Below are positions 22,881 through 32,165 of a DNA stretch of 64,000 bases, piece after piece. Origin of the DNA: Heliocidaris tuberculata (Eukaryota > Echinodermata > Echinoidea > Camarodonta > Echinometridae); the NCBI GenBank assembly GCA_025618425.1, contig CM046838.1:9493527-9557526 (forward strand). Direction: 5' to 3'. The first letter of the stretch is position 1, and every line of letters starts with the position of its first letter. A model generated the notes under the pieces. That model did no database searches. It had not been told where the DNA came from and was given only the letters and a program-made list of their open reading frames with translations. The translations under genes were made by a program, and so were the position numbers.

Positions 22881-23044
22881 GCCCGAGGAAATCTAGTGCG
22901 ATCTATGGGGTCGGTCGAAGTGACTACAGCCGTCTATTTCCTCGAGGGGCGAGAGCCCCGAGAGAAATAGACGATTGACTGTAGTCGCTGAGACCGACCC
23001 CATAGATCGCACTAGATTTCCGAATAAAGGCCCTGTATATTTGT
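22868..23044. mobile_element. 177-bp near-perfect palindrome, ACAAATATACAGGGCC ends
   Basis: Two arms of about 85 bp share TACAGGGCC, GAAATCTAGTGCGATCTATG and GGGGTCGGTC in inverted order, with the centre near GAGGGGCGAGAGCCCCGAG. Such foldback units form a single long hairpin. A degenerate half copy is present at 23205-23272. Confidence 0.85.
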
Positions 23045-23204
23045 TTTATATCCCTCATCAACAATTAAATATATTTGGATTTAACTTTGATCTAGATATG
23101 GCAAATTAATGTTAGATGGTATAAATCTCGCGTTGTTAAATCTATACGGTTAGAGCAAAACACAGTGTCAGTGGACGCTAACTAACTTAGATTGACGCGA
23201 TTGA

Positions 23205-23272
23205 TAGTCGCTGAGCCTGAGACCGACCCGGCGTAGATCGAAGTAAATTTCAGAATAAAGGCCCTTACATTA
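23205..23272. repeat. Degenerate half copy of the preceding palindrome arm
   Basis: AGTCGCTGAG...GAGACCGACCC...GTAGATCGAAGTAAATTTC...GAATAAAGGCCCT follows the right arm of the 22868-23044 palindrome with small indels. Confidence 0.7.
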
Positions 23273-24330
23273 ATTTTTTTTTATAGGCCTCTAACTTTTA
23301 AGACTAGGTTGTCTATAACATCAAGTTAATTTTAATCCTGTTATAAAGTGTTAAAGCCTAAAGCAGGGTAGTATACTAGTACTAGATCTAGATCTATACC
23401 GTAACGTACGTAATCGGTGAAATTCCGAAAGTGAAAAGTATATGGCTAGATCTAGTTATGAACTGCACAGGCACAGTTAGATTAAATAAATAAGAAATAC
23501 CTGATAAGGCTACTTCATTTGTTTCCAATCCTGGTTTGTTTTTGGTCCTCGTCAATTAAAATCATTTTTTTTTCCCTTTCAACGGACACTAGGCTAGACA
23601 TAGGTCGCCATGTTTTGATTTCGACTGATGACGTGCGCGTTATGACGCGCATTAGCTAGTACGATTGCGCATGTTGAGAAACAGCTGATCTACTGACCTA
23701 CATCCAATTACATTTACATAAATTGTCAAAAATCTTTGACAAGATAGGTTGACAGAATTATTAATTGCAAATATTTACTGGGCTTAGTGTTACTTCATGC
23801 ATATTTTGCAAAATTGACGGCTATTCTTTGTTCAGTGTCCGCCCCCCGCCCCCACCCCCTCACTTTTCTTTACATGGATTTATGAAAATTCTCGGGCTCG
23901 GCGTAGTTTCACTGGTGCCCGCGCCGTCCCATCGCGGGAGTTAGCCGAGGGAGACTACTGGCTGCTCGCCGTACGCGTCAAGAGAAATGATTCTAGGGAG
24001 CAAGGGGCAGTCGGAGGCATGATAGTAAAAAAACTATCATACTCTGAAAAGTATGACGTCACTAAACCTATTTTTCTCCCGGAGTAATTTCTTTTTCTGG
24101 TAGAATTATGATTAATCACATGAAGTGCTCTCGACCAATCCAAGAGCAAGGAATTTTTAATGAGGGATATAATATTCACTATTTAAATAATATATACACA
24201 TGTACATTAACTTATTTCACAAGCTTTTTTTTATTCTATGATATATAGGGCCTATGTTCTGTATACTGTAAACTAGACGATTGAAGAGGCTATTCCAGGT
24301 AAGGGCTACCCATTCAAATTGATCACATAT
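23273..24330. other. No gene recognised; possible old inverted-repeat element
   Basis: TATATCCCTCAT near 23047 and its inverse ATGAGGGATATA at 24160-24171 could be ends of an eroded 1.1-kb element. Between them are a C-rich run at 23841-23867 and the inverted pair TGATAGTAAAAAAACTATCA. No protein family is recognised. Confidence 0.35.
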
Positions 24331-25048
24331 CAGGGGCGCCGATCCCGGGGAGACAGTTGCCCCCTAATGAGTAAAACTGAGGGCAAAAAGTACCATTTTG
24401 CCTCCCACTCCCCACCCCCAATAATCCATGATGGTCTTGATGGATGCGTGAACAAAATAATTAATATATCAAATGAAAGAGTCTTTGACACTTTATAATA
24501 TCTTGGTTTATCTTCGATGATTGTAATAACGACTTCAGGAAATTGGAACAGTGGTACACATTTCCCCTTTCTTCAGGGGTTACAAATGCCGTCTTTTCAA
24601 GTAACTCGCTATATTTAAAACAACAACAACAACAAAATCAGCTCGCGCTTCGCGTTTGCATAAGGCTACAAATACCTAGTTCAAGTCACTATTTTTGAAA
24701 AAAATTTCAGCTCGCGTCTTGCGCCCGGATAATATAGGCCTGACTGAAGTTCGTTCATAATTATGTGCATGTGTGTATGATTATATTACGTCATGATGGT
24801 CCCCCCTTTTAGAACCTGTTAAAGACTCCCCCCATTTTGCGCTCACATAAGGCTTCAAATATTACTCCGTTTCAGGTCACTACTCTTGAGAAATTTTCAG
24901 CTCGCGCTTCGTGCTCGCATAATAGAGGCATAACTGGAATTCGTTCATGTACATGTGTTTATATTGGCATTACAATGTACGTCATGATGATCCCCCTTTT
25001 TAGAACCCGTTAAAGTCCCTCCCCCCCTCCACACAATCGACACTCCTG
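24331..25048. mobile_element. Degraded hAT-like element with internal 187-bp direct duplication
   Basis: The left end CAGGGGCGCCGATCCCGG is weakly inverted in GTCGACACTCCTG-like sequence at the right (ATCGACACTCCTG). Inside, CATAAGGCT-CAAAT...TTTCAGCTCGCG...GTCATGATG-TCCCCC is repeated with a 187-bp offset (24659 and 24846). No target duplication is visible. Confidence 0.45.
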
Positions 25049-25529
25049 ATGCTGATCATAATACTATTTTATGTGCCACCTTAAGCAAAAGAGGAAATAT
25101 CGACGATATCTCCCCCCCCCCCCCCCCCAATCACAAACAAATCAACACCATTGATCAGGAAGTAGAATGTCAGCAGTCTCATCCTTTTCAAAGGATGAGC
25201 CTGTCTGGGGGGGGGGGGGGGGTATAACCTCCTAGAGCAGTCTGAATACTTAATCACCCAATAATGGGAATTTGTAACACATACCTGTGGAAAATTAGGT
25301 TAAAGTGAGACCTAACTGACTCCCACTGTGTGTGGGCTATCATAATTTTATGCCATGTGTTCTAAAAGCTAGTCTAAAAAATATACCTTTTGAGATATAA
25401 CTATTAATATGACAAGGTATATTTCAGTATAAACTGGGGAAACTAAATGTTAGGAGGCGATTGATGCGCGCGTAGACGTAAGTACATAGCTAGCGTACCG
25501 TACGCGTCACTTTACCGTGGTACAAAAAA

Positions 25530-25660
25530 AAAAATATTCCGTACGTAAGAAATATTATCTCATACGTACGAATGTTATTGCGTACGTACGGAATAATTTA
25601 TTGCGTACGTACGGAATATTATCTCGTACGTACGGAATATTATTGCGTACGTACGGAATT
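25530..25660. repeat. CGTACGTACG palindrome array, right copy
   Basis: Units GCGTACGTACGGAATAATTT and GTACGTACGGAATATTATTG repeat every 23-27 bp. The array is followed by T15 and the inverted ATACGAAGCCCC end. It mirrors the array at 20995-21145. Confidence 0.85.
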
Positions 25661-25712
25661 TTTTTTTTTTTTTTTGTTCTCAAAAATGGCATGTTTGGGG
25701 CTTCGTATTAAA

Positions 25713-26399
25713 CTCCCAAATATAGAAAAAAATTATTTAACATTCAAATGTCTTGTGTTGGATGTGTACACTTTAGTGCATGCTGTCATGACTGTGTATT
25801 AATTACTATGCAGGGTTCATAGACAAGAATACAGAAATAAATTTAAAAGTCTTAAATTGTGATATATGCCAACATTCATTCAGTATGTACTACCATGTCA
25901 ATTATATATTCTACACAGGTGCAGGTGGAAATGATAAGAATCAACCTGTGCATTGCCACAATTAAGTAACACAATTAGTCAATACAAAGTGAATGAGTGG
26001 ATGAATTCTCACAAAGCCAAAAATACAATGAACAAAAGATGATCATAATATTTCGTGATATTCTCACAATTGAATTATGATATATCAACTAGCAAATAAA
26101 AAAGCTATTTATATATTTCCATTGCTGCGACAATAACCAGAAGTCACATTTTAATAGATAACATGAAGAAAGTCTTGTTGGAAGTCTCATACTGAATATC
26201 CACGGGGAGTATACGGGGACGGGGACTACGCGACAGCTACAGTATACAGCGCGCAGACAACAAGTCATTTCATCGGCTACTTCTCACGTAGTCTATCCTG
26301 TGCAGTGGTCCGTGCTGTAGACTAATGCATAGGATCTAATACAATAATAACCGTAGAGGGTTTATTCATATAATATCAGACTATAAAATTTGCTCTTAC
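25713..26399. other. SSBP intron 2, proximal part; nothing specific recognised
   Basis: A more G/C-rich interval at 26200-26330 (GGGGACGGGGACTACGCG) stands out from the A/T-rich surroundings. It lies close to the gene's start and could be regulatory, but no defined motif supports that. Confidence 0.4.
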
Positions 26400-26472
26400 C
26401 TCGGACAAAAATGTCTGTGCTGTCTTCTGTGCCCCGACATGGAGTAAATATTCGTATACATAGAGTGCTAAC
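26400..26472 (-). CDS. SSBP: SSBP (SSDP) orthologue, coding exon 2 (LisH motif)
   Basis: On the minus strand, TGCATTTTACAG acceptor, 73 coding bases, GTAAGAGC donor. The peptide [16 protein letters not shown] followed by TAQTFLSE is diagnostic of the LisH/LUFS domain of SSBP2/3/4 (Drosophila Ssdp). This helical segment mediates oligomerisation and binding to LDB1/Chip, which SSBP protects from turnover in the Wnt enhanceosome and LIM-homeodomain complexes. The first base completes the Lys codon of exon 1, and the exon ends after Glu in phase 0, joining exon 3 without frame change. Residues are about 20-43. Confidence 0.97.
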
Positions 26473-26735
26473 CTGTAAAATGCAAGTAAAATGAAAAAAA
26501 AAGACAAAATTATGTACGTGTTATATTCTCGTTTCGAACGACGCTTTCCGCTGCGAGTGCGACATAATGTACGCGGTGCGATATATAGTTGCAATAGTAT
26601 AGTCTGCAGTCTAGATTACGTGTTTCGTCGACTGCGGCAAAGAAAACCGTCAAACTTTGTATCAAAACCCATAGATTTGATGTCCTAGAATTCATTTTTC
26701 AGGTGTATTATTCAATTTATGAAAATAATACTCAC
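26473..26735 (-). other. SSBP intron 1 (263 bp)
   Basis: On the minus strand it runs from GTGAGT to TTTTACAG. No repeats are recognised in it. Confidence 0.93.
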
Positions 26736-26791
26736 TTTTCCCTCGCTTGACTGTCCGAAGGTACAGTTGAACCTTTCCCTTTAGGGAACAT
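26736..26791 (-). CDS. SSBP: SSBP (SSDP) orthologue, coding exon 1 with start codon
   Basis: ATG at 26791 on the minus strand opens MFPKGKGSTVPSDSQARE, then AA of a Lys codon, and a GTGAGT donor. The pattern M-(F/Y)-x-KGK-(G)S-x-VPSD-QAREK is the conserved N-terminus of SSBP family proteins, so both start and splice site are well supported. Exons 1-4 together encode 92 residues, the full N-terminal domain. The gene product is a nuclear cofactor that binds LDB/Chip and pyrimidine-rich single-stranded DNA in family members. The proline-rich transactivation part is not in view. Confidence 0.97.
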
Positions 26792-27409
26792 GCTGGGTAG
26801 CTATACTGACACGCACCTGTCAAGCAATCAAGGCAGAGACTGACCCCGTAGCTATGACGACTAGATCATGAACTGCCCAGTACGCGACGCTGATTGGTCG
26901 AAGCACTGATTAATTCAGGGATTCTAGAAACTCGTCAGAGTGCGTTAGGTCATATATGTATGGAATTTACATGAACTGTACATTTTATCCCACAAAATAT
27001 ACCTTTTTATCTAAATTAATTGAAACAACTTTCAGATGAAAATAGAAGAGTATCAGCATCGTCCATATAATAGAAAAGAAGAACAATTACATTTGAAATT
27101 GGGTGGAAATAAAATTTTATAAGACTACTTAGATACTTGGTATATGCAGAATAACATGAACTGAATGCAGGTTCATATTCACTGACAAAATTAGGAAACA
27201 GTCGATTCGATCATTTATTTTGCCTTTCTAGAATATATAATTAATTACCAAATAGATTTCTTGCCTAAAAGCCAGTCATTAACCTCTTATTATCACATGA
27301 GACAATTTTGAGAGTTGATTTTAGTAAATGTAGCTGTAGTTTACAAATGCTAATGAGGAGAATGAGAAACCCCTCACTTTGTAGCGGAGAGGCGGAGAAA
27401 TTGATTTTC
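26792..27409. promoter_or_regulatory. Probable SSBP 5' UTR/promoter and divergent intergenic interval
   Basis: An inverted CCAAT box (CCAAT on the minus strand, 26893-26897) lies about 100 bp upstream of the SSBP start, in a locally CG-containing segment (CCAGTACGCGACGC). No TATA box is obvious. Transcript start sites cannot be placed from sequence alone. Confidence 0.4.
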
Positions 27410-27438
27410 ATGGCCGACATCATAGGGAAATCCCGGCA
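27410..27438 (+). CDS. Possible first coding exon of an unidentified divergent gene
   Basis: ATGGCCGACATC... encodes MADIIGKSR plus two bases, followed by a strong donor GTGAGTACC at 27439. The Kozak context (TTTTCATGG) is fair. The interval lies 619 bp from the SSBP start codon in the opposite orientation, the layout of a bidirectional promoter. No second exon is identified, and nine residues cannot name a family, so this remains a candidate only. Confidence 0.25.
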
Positions 27439-27746
27439 GTGAGTACCCTCCCCGATGCTGCTCACTCGTACGACGTAGGACAGGATAGCCTTGGTTTATG
27501 ACAGACCTTTAAAAAAAAAAACAACAACAAAAACTTTGATAAATACAGTCGAATATAGGTTATCAGATTTGTTTGTGCTTTCTTAGATTCAAAATTTTTT
27601 GACAAGCAAGCAAAAAACAGGGAGATCATAACATTTTAGATACCTTTATAGGGTCTATTTTAAGTGCTCCAGGGGAGGACTTTTTAGGGACAAATGTTTT
27701 TTACATGTGTGTATAAGGGGTGTATATAGGCCTACAAGCATTTCAA

Positions 27747-27886
27747 GGCCCCGTCTTATAAAGAATTGCGATTGATTCGAAACGATCGCAATTTAAAATC
27801 ATCTGTCTACTTAAGAGATAGGAGTTGCGATTGATTTCAAGTTGCGATCGATTCGAATCAATCACAACTCTTTATAAGACGGGGCC
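27747..27886. mobile_element. GGCCCCGT-family foldback MITE, copy 3
   Basis: Arms GGCCCCGTCTTATAAAGAAT and the inverted partner extend about 45 bp with few mismatches. Interior GATTCGAATC palindromes repeat. It shares the GGGGCC(C)CGT start with the copies at 10534 and 12484, but the subterminal sequence (CTTATAAAG instead of TGCATAAAA) marks a different subfamily. Confidence 0.82.
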
Positions 27887-28386
27887 CAAGTATAATATAA
27901 AGGCCCATTTGGTCCCCATCCCCCCCCCCCCCCCCCCCCCCGGATCCGCCATTGGGTTTTGTTATAGGCCGAGTAAAATTGGTATAGTTTCTCATCCGGA
28001 ATTTTCGAAAATGAGCCTACGAATGCCAATGGGTCAATTATTTATTTCAACACAAATTTTCTTAATTTTATTCCATTTCTACCTATGCACTATATATACG
28101 GAGGCTCAAGACAAGATGAAATTACAGTATATTGCTGTTTGTTTGGGAGTTTTGTTTTGTTTTGTTTGTTTGTTTGGTGGTTGTTGTTTTTTGTTGTTTT
28201 TTTTTTGTTGTTTTTTTTTTTGGTTGTTGTTGTTTTTTTGTTATCTAATCGTCTAGATGTCCTCGGCCTCGGGTTATTATGATTATGTACAGTGATTTTC
28301 ACTCTAACAGTGGTTATCAGCGTAATTATGAATCTTATATGTTGTTCCTCATTCCACTTTTCTACTGCTTCCTTCTTCCCACCCCC

Positions 28387-28422
<36 letters not shown>

Positions 28423-28689
28423 TGTGCAGTTGATAAGTTTTACTTTAGATATTAGAATCGGTTTCAAATTTGAATTTACAATCATGCTATTCCCCTTTGA
28501 TCTTTCTATTACTTCTTTCTCCTTCTCTATTCTTAAAAGCGCATAGGGACTGCATTGTGGTGATATGCACTATTTTTATTTCCATTATCATTATCATCAT
28601 TATAATTAGTATTATTATTATCATTATCCTCATCATTATCATTATTATTATTGTTGTTATTATTATTATTATTATTATCATTATCATCA

Positions 28690-28753
<64 letters not shown>

Positions 28754-28815
28754 CATTATTATTACTCCTACAACTACTACTACTACTACTATTACCATTA
28801 TTATTATCATCATCA
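27887..28815. repeat. Low-complexity region: C18, TTG/T-rich tract, C16-(CT)n, (ATT/ATC)n
   Basis: C runs at 27919-27940 and 28382-28397, a GTTT/TTG-rich tract at 28150-28235, (CT)n at 28397-28422 and an imperfect (ATT/ATC)n at about 28562-28815. Long apparent reading frames here are simple-sequence artefacts. Confidence 0.9.
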
Positions 28816-29689
28816 TTCCATTTCAGAACAACGTATTAAAATAACAACAAAAAGGGGAAGAAAAAAAAGGATTTAGCCTGACTTTAGTTTGCCCTACTGG
28901 GCGGCATGAATATGACGCTTGTATAGGAATTTAGATATTGGATATATCAATGGAATAGAGGATAATTTTATAAAATATTTCATTCAAAGATAAGGCACTG
29001 CCCCCACCCCCCCCCCCAAAAAAAAAGTCCAATTTGTCTAGTTCAGGAAAGGCTATTATATCAGGGGCGAATCCAGTATTTTGGGTAAAATATTCCGGAA
29101 AATTCTGACAAGGAAAATAATTAAAACAGGAAAAAGTCATCTAAGGGATGCCTTTTGATCCTAAATTCTCTGACAACCAAAAAGAGACATATCTGGGAGT
29201 TCCTTTTTATACTCCAAAAATAGGCAATATAATTATATGCCTTTGTAAACCTTTGTGTGTTCTCTTTTTAATCCTACTTGATGCAGGTCTGGATAAAGTT
29301 CCAGAATGCTAGGTGTTTGAAATTTACTGCATTTAAGTTAATATTTGATTCATAATTCAATACCCCCTCTCCATAAAAAAATAATTTAAAAAAATAAACA
29401 TTCAATTGACAAGTGAATGATTATGCATATTATTCATCCTTCCACGGTTCGTTAGACTATATGACTCTTTCAGAGAAAGTGTTTGAAAGCAACTGCCTTG
29501 CATGGATCCAGCCATAAAGCGGAAGTTGTCATGGGGGGGGGGGGGGGGCACAGGTGTTACTTTCTAGATGAATAATAGAAAAAATGCAAGGCCATCGAAT
29601 GATTGGATCGTGTGAGAGGGGGTATAATACCCGGGGTGGTATACCTTCATGTTGCCTTCCTTTTTTCATCTCTCTGTCTCTCTCTCTCT
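28816..29689. other. No gene recognised; hAT-like fragments
   Basis: CAGGGGCGAATCCAGTATTTTGGG at 29062 followed by AAATTCTGACAAGG resembles the start of a poly-G hAT MITE, without a clear right end. A G17 run lies at 29533-29549. No exon is supported. Confidence 0.4.
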
Positions 29690-29706
29690 CCCCCCCCCCC
29701 CCCCCC

Positions 29707-29738
<32 letters not shown>

Positions 29739-29778
29739 TATTTCTCTTCTTCTTCTTCTTCTTCTTCTTCTTCTTCTT

Positions 29779-29862
<84 letters not shown>
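29669..29862. repeat. Compound microsatellite (CT)n-C27-(CT)n-(CTT)n-(ATT)n
   Basis: The order is (CT) to 29690, a C tract to 29717, (CT)n to 29738, (CTT)n at 29747-29808 and (ATT)n to 29862. One strand is pyrimidine-only for about 140 bases, so triplex-like structures are possible. Confidence 0.97.
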
Positions 29863-30193
29863 TTCTTTTTCGCTATTCACCACAGGGGAAATACCATCCG
29901 TGCCCCCTGTGCCCAAGTCCCATTTTATAGGTGCGATCTCATGTCTAGGGTCACACAAGTAACTTGGTTTTATTGTACGGTGTCCGCAAAGAAATTGAGA
30001 AAAACAAATTAGCATGCTCCTTTAGTTGAGTATGATCAGTGCGTATAAGGTAGAGATCGATCCAGAAAAAACGAAACCCTAAAACAAAGGGTTATTGTGA
30101 CCACACTATGTGCTCTATGACAATAATTATCTATTTTCCATAAACTAGAAGTATTATGCTTTTAAATAATATCTTGATGGCATCCATCCGTAC
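29863..30193. other. No gene recognised
   Basis: Unique-looking sequence between the compound microsatellite and a hAT-like MITE. No splice-flanked exon or repeat is identified. Confidence 0.4.
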
Positions 30194-30436
30194 CAGGGGC
30201 GGCGCCAGGGTATTTTGATAGGAGGGGCAAGACGACCTGAAGATGACGTCATATTTTTTCTCCATGTATAGAGTTATATGTTCAAGACCTCTCTTTTTAA
30301 TACTCCTCTTTCTTCTTTCTTCCCTTTTCTTCCCTTTTCTTCCTCCTTTTCTTCTTTTTTTTCTTTTTTCACTACTTGAAAAATCATAGGGGGGGCGGTC
30401 GCCCCCTCTGCCCCCCCCCCTGTAGCGCCGCCCCTG
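30194..30436. mobile_element. 243-bp hAT-like MITE, 8-bp target duplication ATCCGTAC
   Basis: Inverted ends CAGGGGCGGCGCCAGGG and TAGCGCCGCCCCTG. Flanks 30186-30193 and 30437-30444 are both ATCCGTAC, a perfect 8-bp duplication. The interior is a pyrimidine-rich TTTCTTC tract and a GGGGGGCGGTCGCCCCCTC subterminal palindrome. Confidence 0.93.
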
Positions 30437-30499
30437 ATCCGTACATGCTTTACAGAGCAGCAGCATTTTGAAAATGACATGTAAAAACTCAGTTGTGCC

Positions 30500-30559
30500 A
30501 GAGAGAGAGACAGTCAGAGAGAAAGAGAGACAGAGACAGAGAGAGAGAAGGGGGGGGGG
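30500..30559. repeat. GA-rich microsatellite and G10 run
   Basis: Imperfect (GA)n/(GACA)n leading to a G run ending at about 30560. Confidence 0.85.
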
Positions 30560-30667
30560 GATCTCCTACGAAATGGGGGCTGCATGGGGATACCGTACCC
30601 GGAGTCCCTGAATATACATGTTTCATTAATATAACAAAAACCCTCGTATATAATCTATATATATGTA

Positions 30668-30672
<5 letters not shown>

Positions 30673-30737
<65 letters not shown>

Positions 30738-30740
30738 TAT
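30673..30740. repeat. (AT)n microsatellite
   Basis: About 30 uninterrupted AT units, then ACATATATATG. Confidence 0.96.
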
Positions 30741-31103
30741 GGGTATCTGAATAGTTTCAGGCGATCATAGTTTTAACCCTTACCATACTGGGGGGGGGGC
30801 TCCCCTTAGACAAATTTCACCGCTTACCTTTTTTCTTTCAAGTCTTTTTGTCAAGAGTTTTGTGTACAAAGTGAATGGGAAACTAAATTCCTCATGATCC
30901 TCCCGTTCACCAATTATTTCTTCCTTGTATCTAGGCCTATTCTGCTGAATATACCTATTGGTTCAGATAACACTCTGAAACAGCAGACTTTAAAACAAAA
31001 CGTTGAAAAAGTTAGAGGTGCAAAACAAAACAAAATACGTAAGAAATTCGTAAAACAATAGTAAAAAAGAATTGAAATCAGTTTCAAACTTTTTTCTCTT
31101 ATG
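30741..31103. other. No gene recognised
   Basis: Contains a G10 run at about 30791 and AAACAAAACAAAATACG. No exon or complete element is seen. Confidence 0.4.
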
Positions 31104-31317
31104 TACATGGTCTAGTGGATACGTAACCAGACTGCGCATCACATGGCTCGCGGTTCGAGTCCCGCCACGGCACTATAATGTCTGGCAAAATATTAATCTA
31201 CATTTGCCACTCTCCCACCCAGGTGATGTAAATGGGTACCCGGTAGGAAGAAATTCTTGAATGCTTAAAAATAGCGCCTTATTATGGCAGCTTGGCTCAA
31301 GCCGGGGTAATAATATA
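31104..31317 (+). mobile_element. tRNA-derived SINE
   Basis: An RNA polymerase III A box TGGTCTAGTGG at 31108-31118 and B box GGTTCGAGTCC at 31152-31162 have tRNA-like spacing. The downstream body carries CACCCAGGTGATGTAAATGG and GTACCCGGTAGGAAGAAATT, and the tail is GGGGTAATAATAT. The tRNA cloverleaf is degenerate, so this is a SINE, not a functional tRNA. A hAT-like MITE begins right at its 3' end. Confidence 0.82.
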
Positions 31318-31557
31318 CAGTGGCGGATTTAGGGGGATTCCGGCCGTGCCCCCCCCCCCCCCCTTTGAAAGAAAACTATGCATTATGTCCCCTTTTTTGA
31401 TCGTGCCCCCCCCCCCCCTTTTAGAAAGGATTTTTGTTGTTGTTGTTGTTGTTGTTGCTTGTCAGAGAATTATGGAGGGAAACTAGACCCCATAACCCCC
31501 CCCCCCCCCCAAAGAGCGACTTTTGGAGGTCTGGAGAAAAAAAAATTTACGCCACTG
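31318..31557. mobile_element. 240-bp hAT-like MITE, CAGTGGCGGATTTA ends
   Basis: Ends CAGTGGCGGATTTAGG and AAATTTACGCCACTG. Internal blocks (CTTTGAAAGAAAA, GTTGTTGTTG..GCTTGTCAGAGAATTATGGAGGGAAACT, GCGACTTTTGGAGG) match 994-1255. No 8-bp duplication is seen, so one edge may have been lost against the SINE tail. Confidence 0.8.
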
Positions 31558-31715
31558 AACAGAACAGTGCCTTTTATTTCATTTTTAAATGTATATTAAC
31601 TTTTTAGATGTATATATATTATGTATTTTTACAATGTGTGACCAAAACAAATATCCATGTATTCTTGTGAATCTGGATGAATAAAATAATTGAATTGAAT
31701 TGAATTGAATTGAAT
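31558..31715 (+). mobile_element. Probable 3' tail of a non-LTR retrotransposon
   Basis: CTGGATGAATAAAATAATTGAATTG ends in about five TTGAA/ATTGA units. Terminal short-repeat tails of this kind after an AATAAA-like sequence are common in CR1/L2-type LINEs. No coding part is attached. Confidence 0.5.
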
Positions 31716-31869
31716 ATGAATGGACATATTATTATTATTAATACTTTATGTATTATTATCAATCGAAATGTATGCCAATAGGCTATGCATATAATGTGCA
31801 TGAATTATCAAATGACAAAAATAATGATTTACATTAAAATAACAATGGATTTGTATTCTTTACGAGATT

Positions 31870-32165
31870 CTCAAGGTCTGATCGGCATTTTCTGATTGGC
31901 ATTATTATGACTCTTCATTTGTTACTGGAGCGATGGTCCGTCTCGGCCACAACGACGATCGAACGACTCAGAAATTTTCCTTCTGAATATTTTTGAATAG
32001 ATGACCGCTTCGGTAATGTATGCAAATTACATACCTTTCAAACAAAGGTTGTTCTTGGCAACCTGAAAGCTTGCCGGAGGCTTGCTGGACATAGCAACAG
32101 ATAATGTATGCAAACTGGATTCCAAGCATTGAGGCTCATTTATAAAAAGCAGGTTAATGGAATAG
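31870..32165. repeat. Dispersed repeat, uninterrupted copy (inverted to 12670-13712)
   Basis: The reverse complement reads CTATTCCATTAACCTGC...CTTGGAATCCAGTTTGC...TTGCTATGTCC...CAAGCTTTCAGGTTG CCAAGAACAACC, preserving the site that is occupied by an 890-bp element in the 12.7-kb copy. The part at 31885-32000 (GATTGGCATTA...TTACTGGAGC...TTCTGAATATTTTTGAATAG) has a weaker relative at 48085-48220. Confidence 0.75.

Larger units (their letters stand above)
20946..25708. mobile_element. 4.76-kb composite block with inverted ends ATACGAAGCCCC
   Basis: The ends ATACGAAGCCCCAAACATGC at 20946 and its inverted copy ending 25708 are followed inward on both sides by A/T runs and arrays of CGTACGTACG. 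TAAA flanks both ends (20942-20945 and 25709-25712), compatible with a 4-bp target duplication. The block contains an integrase-like reading-frame fragment, the helicase-carrying element 21254-22692, a 177-bp palindrome and a hAT-like element. It may be one old autonomous transposon filled with later insertions, or two separate inverted copies of a smaller repeat. Confidence 0.5.
14778..26399 (-). other. SSBP intron 2 (11.6 kb), packed with mobile elements
   Basis: It is bounded on the minus strand by GTAAGAGC after exon 2 and the TGTAACAG acceptor before exon 3. It holds a mariner-like MITE, hAT-like elements, TTAA elements, satellite-like repeats and the 4.76-kb composite block at 20946-25708. 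All of these lie in non-coding sequence, so splicing of the conserved exons need not be affected. Confidence 0.9.

Noticed and set aside
23047..24171. 1.1-kb transposon bounded by ATATCCCTCAT
   Set aside because: The inverted match is only about 12 A/T-rich bases and no target duplication is seen; kept as a note only.
28470..28844. Poly-Ile/Leu reading frames over 28.5-28.8 kb
   Set aside because: Simple (ATT/ATC)n sequence with no coding signal.
29584..30015. Long apparent proteins rich in Leu, Ser, Phe, Lys or Asn repeats across the CT/CTT/ATT tract
   Set aside because: They are translations of a microsatellite in every frame; there is no conserved domain and no splice evidence.
31104..31175. 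Functional tRNA gene
   Set aside because: A and B boxes are present, but the acceptor and anticodon stems do not pair and a SINE body follows.
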